From assembly GCF_025464835.1 (NCBI RefSeq), contig NZ_JAODMP010000021.1, forward strand, positions 1-64,000: 64,000 nucleotides of DNA, given 5' to 3'. Of this stretch, positions 18,436-29,694 are shown one piece after another. The stretch is from Mycetocola sp. Its GTDB lineage: Bacteria > Actinomycetota > Actinomycetes > Actinomycetales > Microbacteriaceae. The notes under the pieces were generated by a model that saw only the letters and a program-made list of their open reading frames with translations, searched no databases and was not told where the DNA came from. A program made the position numbers and the translations under genes. How positions within the stretch are numbered: position 1 is the stretch's first letter; every line of letters starts with the position of its first letter.

Positions 18436-18629
18436 TCCAGCGGCCCCCTCAAGCGTTCGACATTACGCCTTCTTATCGTGTCACACCGGTCCCACCCCCA
18501 CCATGAGAGCCGAGGCATCCGTTCCCAGCGGTTCTCGGCCAACTGCCATCGGGTTGCCGCTAATCTGGGTGCCAGGTATTGCATGGCAGCGTTTTCGCGT
18601 TGTTGGCTCATGAATCGAGAACGAGGCGT

Positions 18630-19316
18630 ATGAACGCACGGATCCTGGTCGTCGACGACGACACCGCTCTGGCCGAGATGATCGGCATTGTGCTGCGCAC
18701 CGAGGGTTTCGAGCCGTTCTTCTGCGCTGACGGGTCAGGCGCGTTTGACGCCTTCCATGAGTCCCGGCCCGACCTGGTGCTGCTCGACCTCATGCTGCCC
18801 GGTATCGACGGCATCGAGGTCTGCACCCGCATCCGCAGCGAATCGGGTGTTCCGATCATCATGCTGACCGCGAAGACCGACACGTCGGATGTCGTCAAGG
18901 GGCTCGAATCCGGCGCGGACGACTACATGGTCAAGCCGTTCAACCCGAAGGAGCTGGTCGCTCGCATCCGCACCCGGTTGCGCCCGGCCTCACCGCAGTC
19001 CCAGGATTCGCTTCAGATCGGCGACCTGGTCCTCGACGTCGCCGGACACGAAGTAAAGCGCGGCCAAAAGCAGATCAACCTCACCCCACTCGAATTCGAC
19101 CTCCTGCTCACACTCGCGTCGAAGCCGCAGCAGGTCTTCACCCGGGAGATGCTCCTCGAACAAGTCTGGGGCTACCACTACAAAGCCGACACCCGCCTGG
19201 TCAACGTGCACGTGCAGCGGCTGCGCGCCAAGGTCGAGGACGACCCGGACAACCCGCGCATCGTGATGACCGTCCGCGGCGTCGGCTACCGTGCCGGCGC
19301 CGGCGCCCCAGCCTGA
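18630..19316 (+). CDS. mtrA: Response regulator MtrA
   Basis: OmpR/PhoB-type DNA-binding regulator that partners MtrB and controls cell-wall, division and osmotic genes in actinobacteria. The receiver domain has the acidic pocket VVDDD (8-12) and phospho-acceptor Asp53 in VLLDLMLPG, with Lys in DYMVKPFNPKE. The winged-helix effector follows (LTPLEFDLLLTLASKPQQVFT, TRLVNVHVQRLRAKVEDDP). I chose ATG 18630 (228 aa), preceded by ACGAGG, because the product then begins MNARILVVDDD like characterised MtrA. The nearby ATG at 18579 would add an unrelated 17 residues. First gene of mtrA-mtrB-lpqB. Confidence 0.96.
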   Translation: MNARILVVDDDTALAEMIGIVLRTEGFEPFFCADGSGAFDAFHESRPDLVLLDLMLPGIDGIEVCTRIRSESGVPIIMLTAKTDTSDVVKGLESGADDYMVKPFNPKELVARIRTRLRPASPQSQDSLQIGDLVLDVAGHEVKRGQKQINLTPLEFDLLLTLASKPQQVFTREMLLEQVWGYHYKADTRLVNVHVQRLRAKVEDDPDNPRIVMTVRGVGYRAGAGAPA

Positions 19317-19329
19317 GGACGGGATTTCC

Positions 19330-21003
19330 GTGGGACAGGGTGTCTCGGGCATTCGACTCGAAAACTGGAGGACATGGCCCGCTCGAGCGGTGCGCTCCTG
19401 GCGACGGTCGCTGCAGTTCCGGACCATCGTCGTCACCCTGGCCCTGTCATTGTTCGCCCTGCTGATCTCCAGCTTCTACATGGCCATCACCATCGGCAAC
19501 GACCTGTTCCAGTCGCGCGTGAGCCAGGTGCAGCAGGACTCGGCCCGCGCGATCGAATCAGCCCAGAACATCCTCGATTCCTCCAGCGACGCCGGCCGCG
19601 GCAGCACCCAGGAGCTGATGGGCGCCGCGCGCGAGGAGATCACCCGCGCGTCGTCGAGCACGATGATCGCCGGTTACCGCGCACCGGGGCAGGAGCCAAG
19701 TCCGACCGGCCCACAGGACTTCGAGAACGTGCGGCTCAACGCTGTCGTCAGTGACGAACTCCGGCGGCTGGTGCAGAACAACCCGGACGAGCAGTGGTGG
19801 CAGTCTGTGTCGCTGCAGACCGCTGACGGGAACCGGGTGCCGGGGATCGTTGTGGGTTCCCAGATCACCCTGCCCGAGGGGAGCCGCTGGGAGATCTACA
19901 TCGGCTTCGACCTCAGCGACACCGAGCAGACCCTGCTGTTCGTACAGCGCACTCTGCTCATCGGTGGGCTCACGTTGCTGCTCCTTGTCGGCGCCGTTGC
20001 CTGGGTGATCGTCCGGCTCGTCGCAAACCCCGTGCGCGTCGCGGCGGAGACAAGCGAACGGCTGGCCAGCGGAGACCTGGAGGTGAGGATCCCTGTGAAG
20101 GGTGAGGACGAACTTGCCACGCTCGCGCGATCATTCAACCGCATGGCCGACAGCCTGCAATCCCAGATCCGCGAACTCGCCGACCTCTCCCAGGTGCAGC
20201 AACGGTTTGTCTCGGACGTGTCCCACGAACTCCGCACACCGCTCACCACCATCCGGCTGGCGGGTGACGTGCTGTACGACCAGCGGTCCGAGTTCCCTCC
20301 GGCGACCGCTCGGACCGCCGAACTCCTGCACACCCAGACCCAGCGCTTCGAAGCTCTCCTCGCCGACCTGCTTGAGATCAGCCGCTACGACGCCGGTTCG
20401 GTGCAACTGGAGATCGAACCGCACAGCCTCGTCCACCTCGCCGAAGATTCGATCGAGGGGATGGCGTCGCTCGCCGAGCAGAAGGGCTCAGACGTCCGCC
20501 TTGTCGCGCCTGGCGGATACTCCGACGTCGAAATCGACCCGCGTCGCATCCGGCGGGTCGTCCGCAACCTGCTCGGCAACGCAATCGAGCACGGCGAGGG
20601 CAAACCCATCGTCGTGGCCGTCGACAGCAATGAGCAAGCGGTCGCCCTGTCGGTTCGCGACTACGGGCACGGAATGACCGAGGAGGACGCCCAGCGCGTC
20701 TTCGACCGGTTCTGGCGCGCCGACCCGTCGCGGAAACGAACGATCGGCGGAACGGGGCTCGGACTCGCCATCGCACTGGAGGACGCCCAGTTGCACGGTG
20801 GGAGCCTGGAGGTGTGGTCGCGGGTCGGTGCCGGCAGCTGTTTCCGGCTCACCCTTCCGCGCGTGCTCGGCCAGGAGGTCGCCGTCTCCCCGCTCCCGTT
20901 GCCGCCGGCGGACGCAGACGCCAACCCACCGCAGGCGGACACGTCGGATGCGGCACCGCACGCAGCAACGGACACCAGGAATGAGAAGGGGGTGGGAGTA
21001 TGA
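19330..21003 (+). CDS. mtrB: Sensor histidine kinase MtrB
   Basis: Membrane sensor that phosphorylates MtrA. Domain order: basic N-terminus, helix near 30-55, extracytoplasmic sensor of about 155 residues, second helix near 210-232, HAMP (RLVANPVRVAAETSERLASG), dimerisation domain with FVSDVSHELRTPLTTIRLA, and ATP-binding domain with N box RNLLGNAIEHGEG and G boxes GHGMTEEDA and GGTGLGLAIA. An Ala/Pro/Asp-rich tail ends the protein. GTG 19330 has GAGGACGGG upstream and does not intrude on mtrA; an in-frame ATG at 19291 would overlap mtrA by 26 bases with no ribosome site. LpqB follows with an ATGA overlap. Confidence 0.93.
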   Translation: MGQGVSGIRLENWRTWPARAVRSWRRSLQFRTIVVTLALSLFALLISSFYMAITIGNDLFQSRVSQVQQDSARAIESAQNILDSSSDAGRGSTQELMGAAREEITRASSSTMIAGYRAPGQEPSPTGPQDFENVRLNAVVSDELRRLVQNNPDEQWWQSVSLQTADGNRVPGIVVGSQITLPEGSRWEIYIGFDLSDTEQTLLFVQRTLLIGGLTLLLLVGAVAWVIVRLVANPVRVAAETSERLASGDLEVRIPVKGEDELATLARSFNRMADSLQSQIRELADLSQVQQRFVSDVSHELRTPLTTIRLAGDVLYDQRSEFPPATARTAELLHTQTQRFEALLADLLEISRYDAGSVQLEIEPHSLVHLAEDSIEGMASLAEQKGSDVRLVAPGGYSDVEIDPRRIRRVVRNLLGNAIEHGEGKPIVVAVDSNEQAVALSVRDYGHGMTEEDAQRVFDRFWRADPSRKRTIGGTGLGLAIALEDAQLHGGSLEVWSRVGAGSCFRLTLPRVLGQEVAVSPLPLPPADADANPPQADTSDAAPHAATDTRNEKGVGV

Positions 21004-22682
21004 GACCACGCACCTGGCCGGTCGTCATGGCTGTCGTCGCCTCCCTGGTCCTCGGCGGCTGCTCGGGCATCCCGCAGTCCGGTGCGCCGCGCATCGGGCA
21101 ACCGGTACCGGGCGCCGAAGACCCGGAGGTCCAGTTCATCGCGGACAGCCCGCAGGCAGGGGCCAGCCAGGAGGCCATCCTGCGCGGCTTCATCGACGCG
21201 GCATCAAGCCCCCGCGAGGACTACGCCACCGCCAGGGAGTTCCTCGCCCCCAAGATCCGGGCGACCTGGGAGCCCGACCTCAACGTCATCGTCGACGAGG
21301 CCGCGCAGAGAAGCTACGTCTCCGCGGATGAGACCTCGATGCATCTCACCGTCGCACCGATCGCGGAGGTGAACGCTGAGGGGGAATACACCGAGTTCAG
21401 CACCAGGACCCCACTCACCCAGGGCTACAGCTTCACCAAGGTCAAGGATGAATGGCGGATCAGTGTCGCCCCTGACCGGGTTGTCCTCGACTCGCAACGC
21501 TTCAACGACGTGTTCGGCTCATACGCTCTCACCTTCTTCGACCCGTCGTGGAGCTACCTCGTGCCCGACCTCCGCTGGTTCCCGTCGAGAACGTCGACAG
21601 GAACGCGCATCGTGAAGGCGCTGCTCGACGGGCCAGGCCCTCTCCTGACCGGAGCGGTGACGACGGCGTTCCCCGAGGGGACCACCCTGACGAAAGGGGC
21701 GGTGCCGATTGTCGGTGACGTCGCCCAGGTCGACCTGAGCAGCGAAGTCTCCCAAGCCGACGAGGTGACCTTCCAGCGGATGCAGGCTCAAATCGCCGGA
21801 AGCCTTACTGGCGTGTCAGCCATCAACTCGGTGAGCGTCACGGTGAACAGCAGCACCGAGAACATTCCCGCCCTCACACTCACGTCGCCGCGGGCAGACC
21901 CCAGGGCGCTCGTGCTCGCTGAGGAGGGCTTCGGGTTCCTTTCGAACGGGGATTCGCTCGAGCGCCTTCCCGGCTTATCCGATCAGGTCGAAAGGCTCCG
22001 ACCGGACTCCGTCGTGGTCAACGCCGAGCACAGCCTCGCCGCCGCCCGGACCGCTGACGGGATCTTCGCCATCCGTGCTTCAGCGGCCGAACCGCTCCGC
22101 GTCGACGCCAGGCCTGGCCTCATCGCGCCATCTCTCGACACGTTCGGCTACATCTGGAGTGTTCCAACCTCTGCCCCTGCTTCGCTCGTCGTCTCCCGGT
22201 CTGACGGGTCCCTGACCTCCGTCCAGACGAGCTGGCCTGAGGCCTCCTCGATCCTCTCGCTGGCGGTCTCGCGGGACGGCACCAGGGTTGTCGCGCTGGT
22301 CAGGGTGGGAGAAGAACCGCGCCTGCTCGCCGCCGGCATCCAGCGTGACAGGGACAACCGGCCCGTCATCCTTGGCGACCCACAGGTGCTCGCCGTCGGC
22401 ACCGGCACTGCCGTCACCACGACCTGGGTCGACGACCTCACCGTCGCGACGCTGACCACAGCCGCCGACGGGACGACCGAGATCGTCAAACAGGTCATCG
22501 GGGGCCAGTCCGAATTGCTGCAGGGGTCGGCAGGCGCCGTTTCTCTTGTCGCCGGATCGGGTCTCCGCCAGTTGCGTGCCGTGGGCGCCGACGGCCACCT
22601 GACGGCCTTGCGGACCTCGGCGTGGCAGATCGTCGGGTCAGGTATCTCCCTGATCGCGACCCAACTGGGAAGCCCGGTCTAG
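21000..22682 (+). CDS. lpqB: Lipoprotein LpqB
   Basis: Surface lipoprotein that modulates the MtrB kinase in actinobacteria. The signal peptide ends in a lipobox LGGC (about residues 18-21), giving a lipid-anchored N-terminal Cys. Residues about 40-280 carry a GerMN-type domain (IVKALLDGPGPLLTGAVTTAFPEGT, VAQVDLSSEVSQ) and the C-terminal half an LpqB beta-propeller (SLAVSRDGTRVVALV). It is 560 aa, typical of the family. It starts inside the mtrB stop codon (GTATGA), so the two are translationally coupled, matching the conserved mtrA-mtrB-lpqB operon. Confidence 0.94.
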   Translation: MRPRTWPVVMAVVASLVLGGCSGIPQSGAPRIGQPVPGAEDPEVQFIADSPQAGASQEAILRGFIDAASSPREDYATAREFLAPKIRATWEPDLNVIVDEAAQRSYVSADETSMHLTVAPIAEVNAEGEYTEFSTRTPLTQGYSFTKVKDEWRISVAPDRVVLDSQRFNDVFGSYALTFFDPSWSYLVPDLRWFPSRTSTGTRIVKALLDGPGPLLTGAVTTAFPEGTTLTKGAVPIVGDVAQVDLSSEVSQADEVTFQRMQAQIAGSLTGVSAINSVSVTVNSSTENIPALTLTSPRADPRALVLAEEGFGFLSNGDSLERLPGLSDQVERLRPDSVVVNAEHSLAAARTADGIFAIRASAAEPLRVDARPGLIAPSLDTFGYIWSVPTSAPASLVVSRSDGSLTSVQTSWPEASSILSLAVSRDGTRVVALVRVGEEPRLLAAGIQRDRDNRPVILGDPQVLAVGTGTAVTTTWVDDLTVATLTTAADGTTEIVKQVIGGQSELLQGSAGAVSLVAGSGLRQLRAVGADGHLTALRTSAWQIVGSGISLIATQLGSPV

Positions 22683-22770
22683 GTCCTTCACAACGGCCGC
22701 CCATGGCGTCCGTCTGCACCGGTGTGCCAGACGGACGCCGCCCGTCGCCGCGCCGGTTCATGCTGGCCGG

Positions 22771-23469
22771 ATGGATGCAGCCCGGTTGGCACTCGCATCG
22801 GTGCGGGAAGCTCTCGCCGTTCTGGTTCCTGTCGCCTGCGTGGGCTGCGGGCTGCCCGACTCGGCGGTCTGCCCCGCCTGTGAGGAGCGGATGGCTGGAG
22901 CGGCCACGCGGGTGGAGATCGAACCCGGCTTCCCGGTCTGGTTCGGAACTGCGTACACGGATGTGGCCAGGCGTGCGATCCTGGCGCTGAAGAACGAGCA
23001 GCGCACAGACGCGGCGGCGTCCCTTGCCCGCGTCCTCGTCCGGGCTCTCCAGGCTGCCGTCCTCGAACTGTCTGAGCTGACGGATCCTCCCGGCCCCGTC
23101 GCCCTCGCGGCGCTCCCGTCCACGCGATCCGCCTACCGGAGACGCGGCTACCGGCCGGTCGACGTGGTCGTCGCGAAAACCGAGCTCCGGCTGGAGCATC
23201 CGCTGGCCTGGCGCCGCCAGCCCGCCGACCAGATCGGACTCACCGTCGACGAACGCATGGACAACCTGAACGGTTCGCTCCGGCCGCGTCGGCCGGTGCG
23301 CGAGCGCTCCTTCTTGCTTCTCGACGACGTCGTCACGACCGGTGCGACACTCCTCGAAGCGAAGCGGGCGCTCACCGCCGGTGGCGCTTCGGTGATCGGT
23401 GCCGCAGTGATCGCAGCCACGCCCCGGCGCGTACGGCGCGTCACCGAGAAGTTCTCCTCTGCTGAGTGA
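22771..23469 (+). CDS. ComF family phosphoribosyltransferase-like protein
   Basis: Member of the ComF/GntX family, 232 aa, conserved downstream of lpqB. An N-terminal zinc ribbon (CVGCGLPDSAVCPACEE) precedes a phosphoribosyltransferase domain with the PRPP-binding loop FLLLDDVVTTGATL (about 192-205) and the Arg-rich RRRGYRPVDVV region. In naturally transformable bacteria ComF drives DNA import; here no other competence genes are visible and the biochemical role is unknown. ATG 22771 initiates a normal-length product. The gap from lpqB is 88 bases without a clear terminator, so read-through is likely. Confidence 0.88.
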   Translation: MDAARLALASVREALAVLVPVACVGCGLPDSAVCPACEERMAGAATRVEIEPGFPVWFGTAYTDVARRAILALKNEQRTDAAASLARVLVRALQAAVLELSELTDPPGPVALAALPSTRSAYRRRGYRPVDVVVAKTELRLEHPLAWRRQPADQIGLTVDERMDNLNGSLRPRRPVRERSFLLLDDVVTTGATLLEAKRALTAGGASVIGAAVIAATPRRVRRVTEKFSSAE

Positions 23470-23559
23470 CTTATCCAGCTGCCCGGACTACGGTGGGGGC
23501 AAAGGCGCGAAACGACCGCCCTAGATATTGCGGCGGCACGCCTGATCTGGGAGGTAGAC

Positions 23560-24222
23560 GTGGAAACAAACATTGTCGGACAAGGCCTGGGACTCACTGA
23601 TCGCTTCCGCGATTATGTGGAAGAGAAGTCGGAAAAAATTGCCCATCTGTCAGACCGGGCCCTCGCATTCGAGGTCAAGGTCAGCCGTCACCATGACAAG
23701 AGCGGCAAACCTGGCGACGACCGCGTTGAGCTCACCCTCATCGGCCCAGGGCCGCTCGTGCGAGCGGAAGCGGCCGGTTCAGACAAATACGTGGCCTTCG
23801 ATCTGGCAATAGCCAAACTGCTCGAGCAGGTTCGGCGGGCGAAGGATCGGAAGAAGGTCCTCCGCGGAAAACGCCGAACATCGTTGCAGGCCGCGAGCGC
23901 TGACGGGTTCAGCGGAATCGACCTCCAGCCGGCCGACCTCGAAACGATAGATCGGGTGGCCACCGGGTCGGTTCCCGTTCTCGAGGAAGAGGCGAAGGAT
24001 GACGACGAATACTGCCCTGTCGTCATCCGGGAGAAGGTGTTCCCCGCAGAAATCATGACTGTCGATGAGGCGGTCGACCGGATGGAACTCGTCGGGCATC
24101 CCTTCTTCCTCTTCGTCGACCAGAAGAACGACCGCCCCAGCGTCGTCTATCGTCGCAAGGGCTGGGACTACGGGGTCATCGGCCTCGAAGACGAATCGGC
24201 TGCCGAGAGGAAACGCGCTTAA
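23560..24222 (+). CDS. hpf: Long-form ribosome hibernation promoting factor
   Basis: Cytosolic protein that binds the small subunit decoding site and joins 70S ribosomes into inactive 100S dimers in stationary phase. The N-terminal domain (1-105) has the sigma-54-modulation fold (VGQGLGLTDRFRDYVEEK, KVSRHHDKSG). The C-terminal dimerisation domain (about 155-215) shows VVIREKVFPAEIMTVDEAV and GHPFFLFVDQ. Total length of 220 residues identifies the long form. The GTG start at 23560 has GGGAGG six bases upstream. A perfect 15-base stem follows the stop. Confidence 0.95.
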   Translation: METNIVGQGLGLTDRFRDYVEEKSEKIAHLSDRALAFEVKVSRHHDKSGKPGDDRVELTLIGPGPLVRAEAAGSDKYVAFDLAIAKLLEQVRRAKDRKKVLRGKRRTSLQAASADGFSGIDLQPADLETIDRVATGSVPVLEEEAKDDDEYCPVVIREKVFPAEIMTVDEAVDRMELVGHPFFLFVDQKNDRPSVVYRRKGWDYGVIGLEDESAAERKRA

Positions 24223-24230
24223 GCAGCGAA

Positions 24231-24268
24231 GGTTCACGCGGGTGCTCCTCCGGGCACCCGCGTGAACC
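24231..24268 (+). terminator. Perfect 15-bp hairpin after hpf
   Basis: GGTTCACGCGGGTGC (24231-24245) pairs perfectly with 24254-24268 across an eight-base loop, nine bases after the hpf stop. It lacks a U-run; it may stabilise the hpf mRNA 3' end or stop transcription before secA. Confidence 0.6.
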
Positions 24269-24429
24269 GCGTTGAGGGGGAGGATCTCCGCACAGATTCA
24301 GGATGCTCCCACCCGGACCCGGACTAACATGGAAACGGTCGACTGTGCGAGAGCCTTTTCGACCGCCCCGCGCATCCCGCGCGGCCGCACGTGGGACAAC
24401 GTGCCCGAGAGCAAAGTGGAGTTCAATAC

Positions 24430-27243
<2,814 letters not shown>

Positions 27244-27258
27244 GTCCTGGCCCGCTTT

Positions 27259-27304
27259 GCGCCGTCCTCACCCTGGTTCGCCAGGGCGGGGACGGCGCTT
27301 TTTT
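27259..27304 (+). terminator. secA rho-independent terminator
   Basis: GCGCCGTCC...CCCTGG-TTCG-CCAGGG...GGACGGCGC followed at once by six T residues, 15 bases after the secA stop. This is the best canonical terminator in the window. Confidence 0.92.
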
Positions 27305-27329
27305 CGCGGTATCCGGCGCACAGCGGGCG

Positions 27330-27782
27330 TCAGAGCACCGAGATGGCGGTCGCCCGCCAGCGGTGATCCATGCCCTCCAGCCGGATGGCCACGGCACGTG
27401 ACCGGGTTCGCTGGTGCACCATGATCACGGCCTCAACCACCCCGTCCCGGGGTTCGAAGAGGGTGATCGTGCCGATCTTCAGGATCGGCCGGACCGCCTG
27501 CAACCCCTTCACCTGCCGCGCCCGCGCCGACACCACCTGGCGTTTGAGCAGGTGCTTGTAGACGTCTTCCGAGATCCACCTGGCGAGTTGGTCGAGTTCC
27601 CGCGCCCCGGCGAGAACCTCCATCACGCAGCGGGTCAGGTTCTCGAGTAACGGCTCCGGTGGCGGGAGCTCAGCGGTCGGGGTCCTTTGCCTGCCGAAGA
27701 ACTGGTCGGGGTCGAAAGGGTTGTGCGCCTGCCCGGCGTTCCGGGCGTGGGATGCCGGCTCGCCGGCGGTCGGGGAGTTCAT
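27330..27782 (-). CDS. Rv3235 family protein
   Basis: Cytosolic protein of about 150 residues resembling the Rv3235 family, which lies near secA, hpf and lpqB in many actinobacteria. The N-terminal 55 residues are Pro/Asn-rich and disordered. The conserved domain (ELDQLARWISEDVYKHLLKR, GLQAVRPILKIGTITLFEP, RSRAVAIRLEG) has an alternating helix-beta pattern typical of a small SecA-linker-like fold. ATG 27782 has AGCGGAG upstream; the reading frame extends 45 codons further but without family similarity or ribosome site. Function unknown. It converges on the secA terminator. Confidence 0.75.
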   Translation of the reverse strand: MNSPTAGEPASHARNAGQAHNPFDPDQFFGRQRTPTAELPPPEPLLENLTRCVMEVLAGARELDQLARWISEDVYKHLLKRQVVSARARQVKGLQAVRPILKIGTITLFEPRDGVVEAVIMVHQRTRSRAVAIRLEGMDHRWRATAISVL

Positions 27783-28015
27783 GCGTGGCTCCGCTGAGAA
27801 ACGTGCAACGAAAACAACCAGGACGGGGAGGGCACGGCGGCCAGAGGGCCTGAAGCGAAACGTCGCTACCCGCATGCAACGTCTCGCTCGGTGACAGGAT
27901 GCCTGCTTTGGACACACGCACGGCCTGCGTCAGCGATATTTCCCCGGTTAAGGGGCTTTTATGTCGAGCTACTTTCCCAGCGCGGGCTCCCTCTTGTAAA
28001 CCCCACTTTTCAATC

Positions 28016-28024
28016 TGTGGATAA
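28016..28024 (-). promoter_or_regulatory. Perfect DnaA-box match (1)
   Basis: TTATCCACA on the minus strand matches the consensus DnaA box exactly, inside the 13-mer CTGTGGATAACTT. It lies about 40 bases upstream of the likely transcription start of the gene at 28064. Confidence 0.45.
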
Positions 28025-28063
28025 CTTCGGCGACCGGCCCGCCGAATGGCTACTGTCCTCTGC

Positions 28064-28669
28064 ATGCGCTGGGACAGCCTCTTTGACGACCTCGAAAGCC
28101 AGCTCGAACACGAGTCGCATGCCGAGGAAGTCGATCGGCGAGCAGAGGACCACCGGCTTCGGCTCGGCCGGCTCACTCTCCGGGACCGCCTGCAGGCCTT
28201 CTCGGGCAGAGAAGGCTCCAGGCGGGAGGTTGTGCTGGAGCTCAGCACTGGAGCGACGATGATCATCCTTCCGCAGGCGTTCGGGCGTGACTGGATGTCG
28301 GGAGACGTGCTCTCGCGGGACGGGGCATCCGGGGCCTGTGTCGTCCCGCTGAGCGCGATCACCGGGATGCTGCTCCCGAAGGAGTGCCTTGCGAGGAGCC
28401 TCGCGGTGCCGGATCGGGACGAACGGCCTCCGCGCCTCAGCGACCGGATCGGGTTGAGTTTCGTGCTGAGGGACTTGTGCAGGCGCCGGGTCTACGTGCG
28501 TCTGCACGAGGGGACGAACGGCCATGGGGTGCACGGTGGAACGCTCGACAGGGTCGCCGCTGACCATGTCGACCTTGCGGTGCACGAGCCGGGTGTGCCG
28601 CGCAGGGAACGTAACGTCAGCCACCTGCGAGTCGTGCCGGTCACGGCGATCGGACTGATCGCGTTGTGA
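28064..28669 (+). CDS. Hypothetical cytosolic protein
   Basis: Unrecognised protein of 201 residues, strongly charged, with no signal peptide or membrane helix. An acidic helical N-terminus (RWDSLFDDLESQLEHESHAEEVDRR) leads to a beta-rich core (VVLELSTGATMIILPQAFGRDWMSGD, ACVVPLSAITGMLL, RRVYVRLHEGTNGHGVHGGTLDRV) resembling a small barrel, as in RNA- or ribosome-binding proteins, but this is impressionistic. I chose ATG 28064 because TACTGT lies seven bases upstream (leaderless) and a DnaA-box-like site precedes it; ATG 28046 is also in frame. The stop is eight bases from the convergent HTH gene. Confidence 0.7.
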   Translation: MRWDSLFDDLESQLEHESHAEEVDRRAEDHRLRLGRLTLRDRLQAFSGREGSRREVVLELSTGATMIILPQAFGRDWMSGDVLSRDGASGACVVPLSAITGMLLPKECLARSLAVPDRDERPPRLSDRIGLSFVLRDLCRRRVYVRLHEGTNGHGVHGGTLDRVAADHVDLAVHEPGVPRRERNVSHLRVVPVTAIGLIAL

Positions 28670-28677
28670 CACCGGGT

Positions 28678-28965
28678 TCAGGGATCTTCGGGGCGGCGGA
28701 TCATGCCGTTGGAGACCTCGGGGAGGCTGGCGAGGTCGGATCCCTGCCAGAGCCCCATCCTCCGTGTCTCCTCGTACTTGTTCTCGATGTACGCCTCGAG
28801 GACCGCCCGCTCGATGCGCCAGCGGCTCGGGGATCCCACCGAGATCGCCGGCAGTTCGGCTGAGCGCACAAGCTCGATGACTTCGGAGGGAGCGATGTTC
28901 AGGATATCCGCCGTGTCGGCCACTGTGAGGAAGCGCCCGACGGAGTCCGAAGAGACCGTATCCAT
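28678..28965 (-). CDS. Small helix-turn-helix DNA-binding protein (excisionase/HTH_17 type)
   Basis: Ninety-five residue MerR/excisionase-like protein. The winged helix-turn-helix is FLTVADTADILNIAPSEVIELV followed by the wing PAISVGSPSRWRIERAVLEAYIE. This architecture is shared with phage excisionases and with small chromosomal regulators such as BldC-type proteins. No integrase, attachment site or phage gene is nearby, so a housekeeping regulatory role is more likely. An AATAAT box six bases upstream of the ATG suggests a leaderless mRNA. The product is complete. Confidence 0.8.
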   Translation of the reverse strand: MDTVSSDSVGRFLTVADTADILNIAPSEVIELVRSAELPAISVGSPSRWRIERAVLEAYIENKYEETRRMGLWQGSDLASLPEVSNGMIRRPEDP

Positions 28966-29004
28966 GGGTCGATTATTCCGCTCACGGTTCTCTTCCGAAC
29001 CGAC

Positions 29005-29013
29005 TGTGGATAA
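29005..29013 (-). promoter_or_regulatory. Perfect DnaA-box match (2)
   Basis: A second exact TTATCCACA (minus strand), again inside CTGTGGATAACTT, about 990 bases from the first and about 85 bases upstream of the SAF-domain gene. The two copies share 13 identical bases. Confidence 0.45.
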
Positions 29014-29094
29014 CTTTCTCAGCCAGCGCGGGAACTTGGCACGATTGGGGACACGCCGCTGTCGGTTGCGCAGCGGTCAGGGTTCGGAGGTTCC

Positions 29095-29694
29095 ATGAAC
29101 GGGCGCTTGCGCTTGCCTGCAGTCGACCCGCGCGTCGTCGTCGGTGCCGGGCTGATCCTCGCCTCGGTGGCCGGGGTATGGGTCGTCGTCGAAGCCGCTG
29201 ACCAGTCCAGCCCCGTGCTGGTTGCGGCATCGACTCTCTCCGTCGGCGACACCATCGCCGAGGACGACCTCGAGATCGCCCACGTGCGCCTCGGCGCCGC
29301 GGACGCCCGCTACCTCGTCAGCGTGCCTGACGGGGGACTGGTGGTCACCCGCACGGTCTTCGAAGGCGAACTCGTGCCTCGTTCTGCTGTGAAAGCGAAG
29401 GCGGCCGTGCAGGTCAGAGCCGTTGTGGTCGAATCGGCGACGAGGCTCCCCGGGTCGGTGAAGCCCGGTTCCCTCGTCGACGTCTGGGCCGCGGAGCAGC
29501 AGGAGGACGGGTCGTTCGCGCCTCCCGTCGTTGTGGTCGGCGGCGCGAGCGTCGTCGAGGTCCTGGAGCCGCAGGGCATCGTCGCTGCCGGCCCTGCGGA
29601 CACCGTCGAGATCCTCGTCCCGACAGGGGCTGTGGCGCTCCTCCTCGCAGCATTGGCCGGCGACAGCGCCATCTCCCTCGTCCCGGCCGGATGA
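29095..29694 (+). CDS. SAF domain membrane-anchored protein (CpaB/FlgA-like)
   Basis: Protein of 199 residues with one N-terminal helix (about 13-32) and an extracytoplasmic SAF domain (VAASTLSVGDTIAEDDLEIAH, VVTRTVFEGELVPRSAV), related to the pilus assembly protein CpaB and the flagellar chaperone FlgA. No pilin, secretin or TadA genes lie nearby. ATG 29095 has GGAGG eight bases upstream. Its stop overlaps the start of the CpaE-like gene (ATGA), so the pair forms an operon. A role in a minimal Tad-like system or in envelope glycan binding is conjecture. Confidence 0.8.
   Translation: MNGRLRLPAVDPRVVVGAGLILASVAGVWVVVEAADQSSPVLVAASTLSVGDTIAEDDLEIAHVRLGAADARYLVSVPDGGLVVTRTVFEGELVPRSAVKAKAAVQVRAVVVESATRLPGSVKPGSLVDVWAAEQQEDGSFAPPVVVVGGASVVEVLEPQGIVAAGPADTVEILVPTGAVALLLAALAGDSAISLVPAG

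Noticed and set aside
28678-28965. Excisionase-like gene as evidence of an integrated element
   Set aside because: No integrase, attachment repeat, tRNA or phage gene lies nearby, and base composition is unchanged; small HTH_17 regulators are common on actinobacterial chromosomes.
28016-29013. Chromosomal replication origin
   Set aside because: Only two DnaA boxes and no dnaA, dnaN, gyrB or rpmH are nearby; the region is filled with genes.
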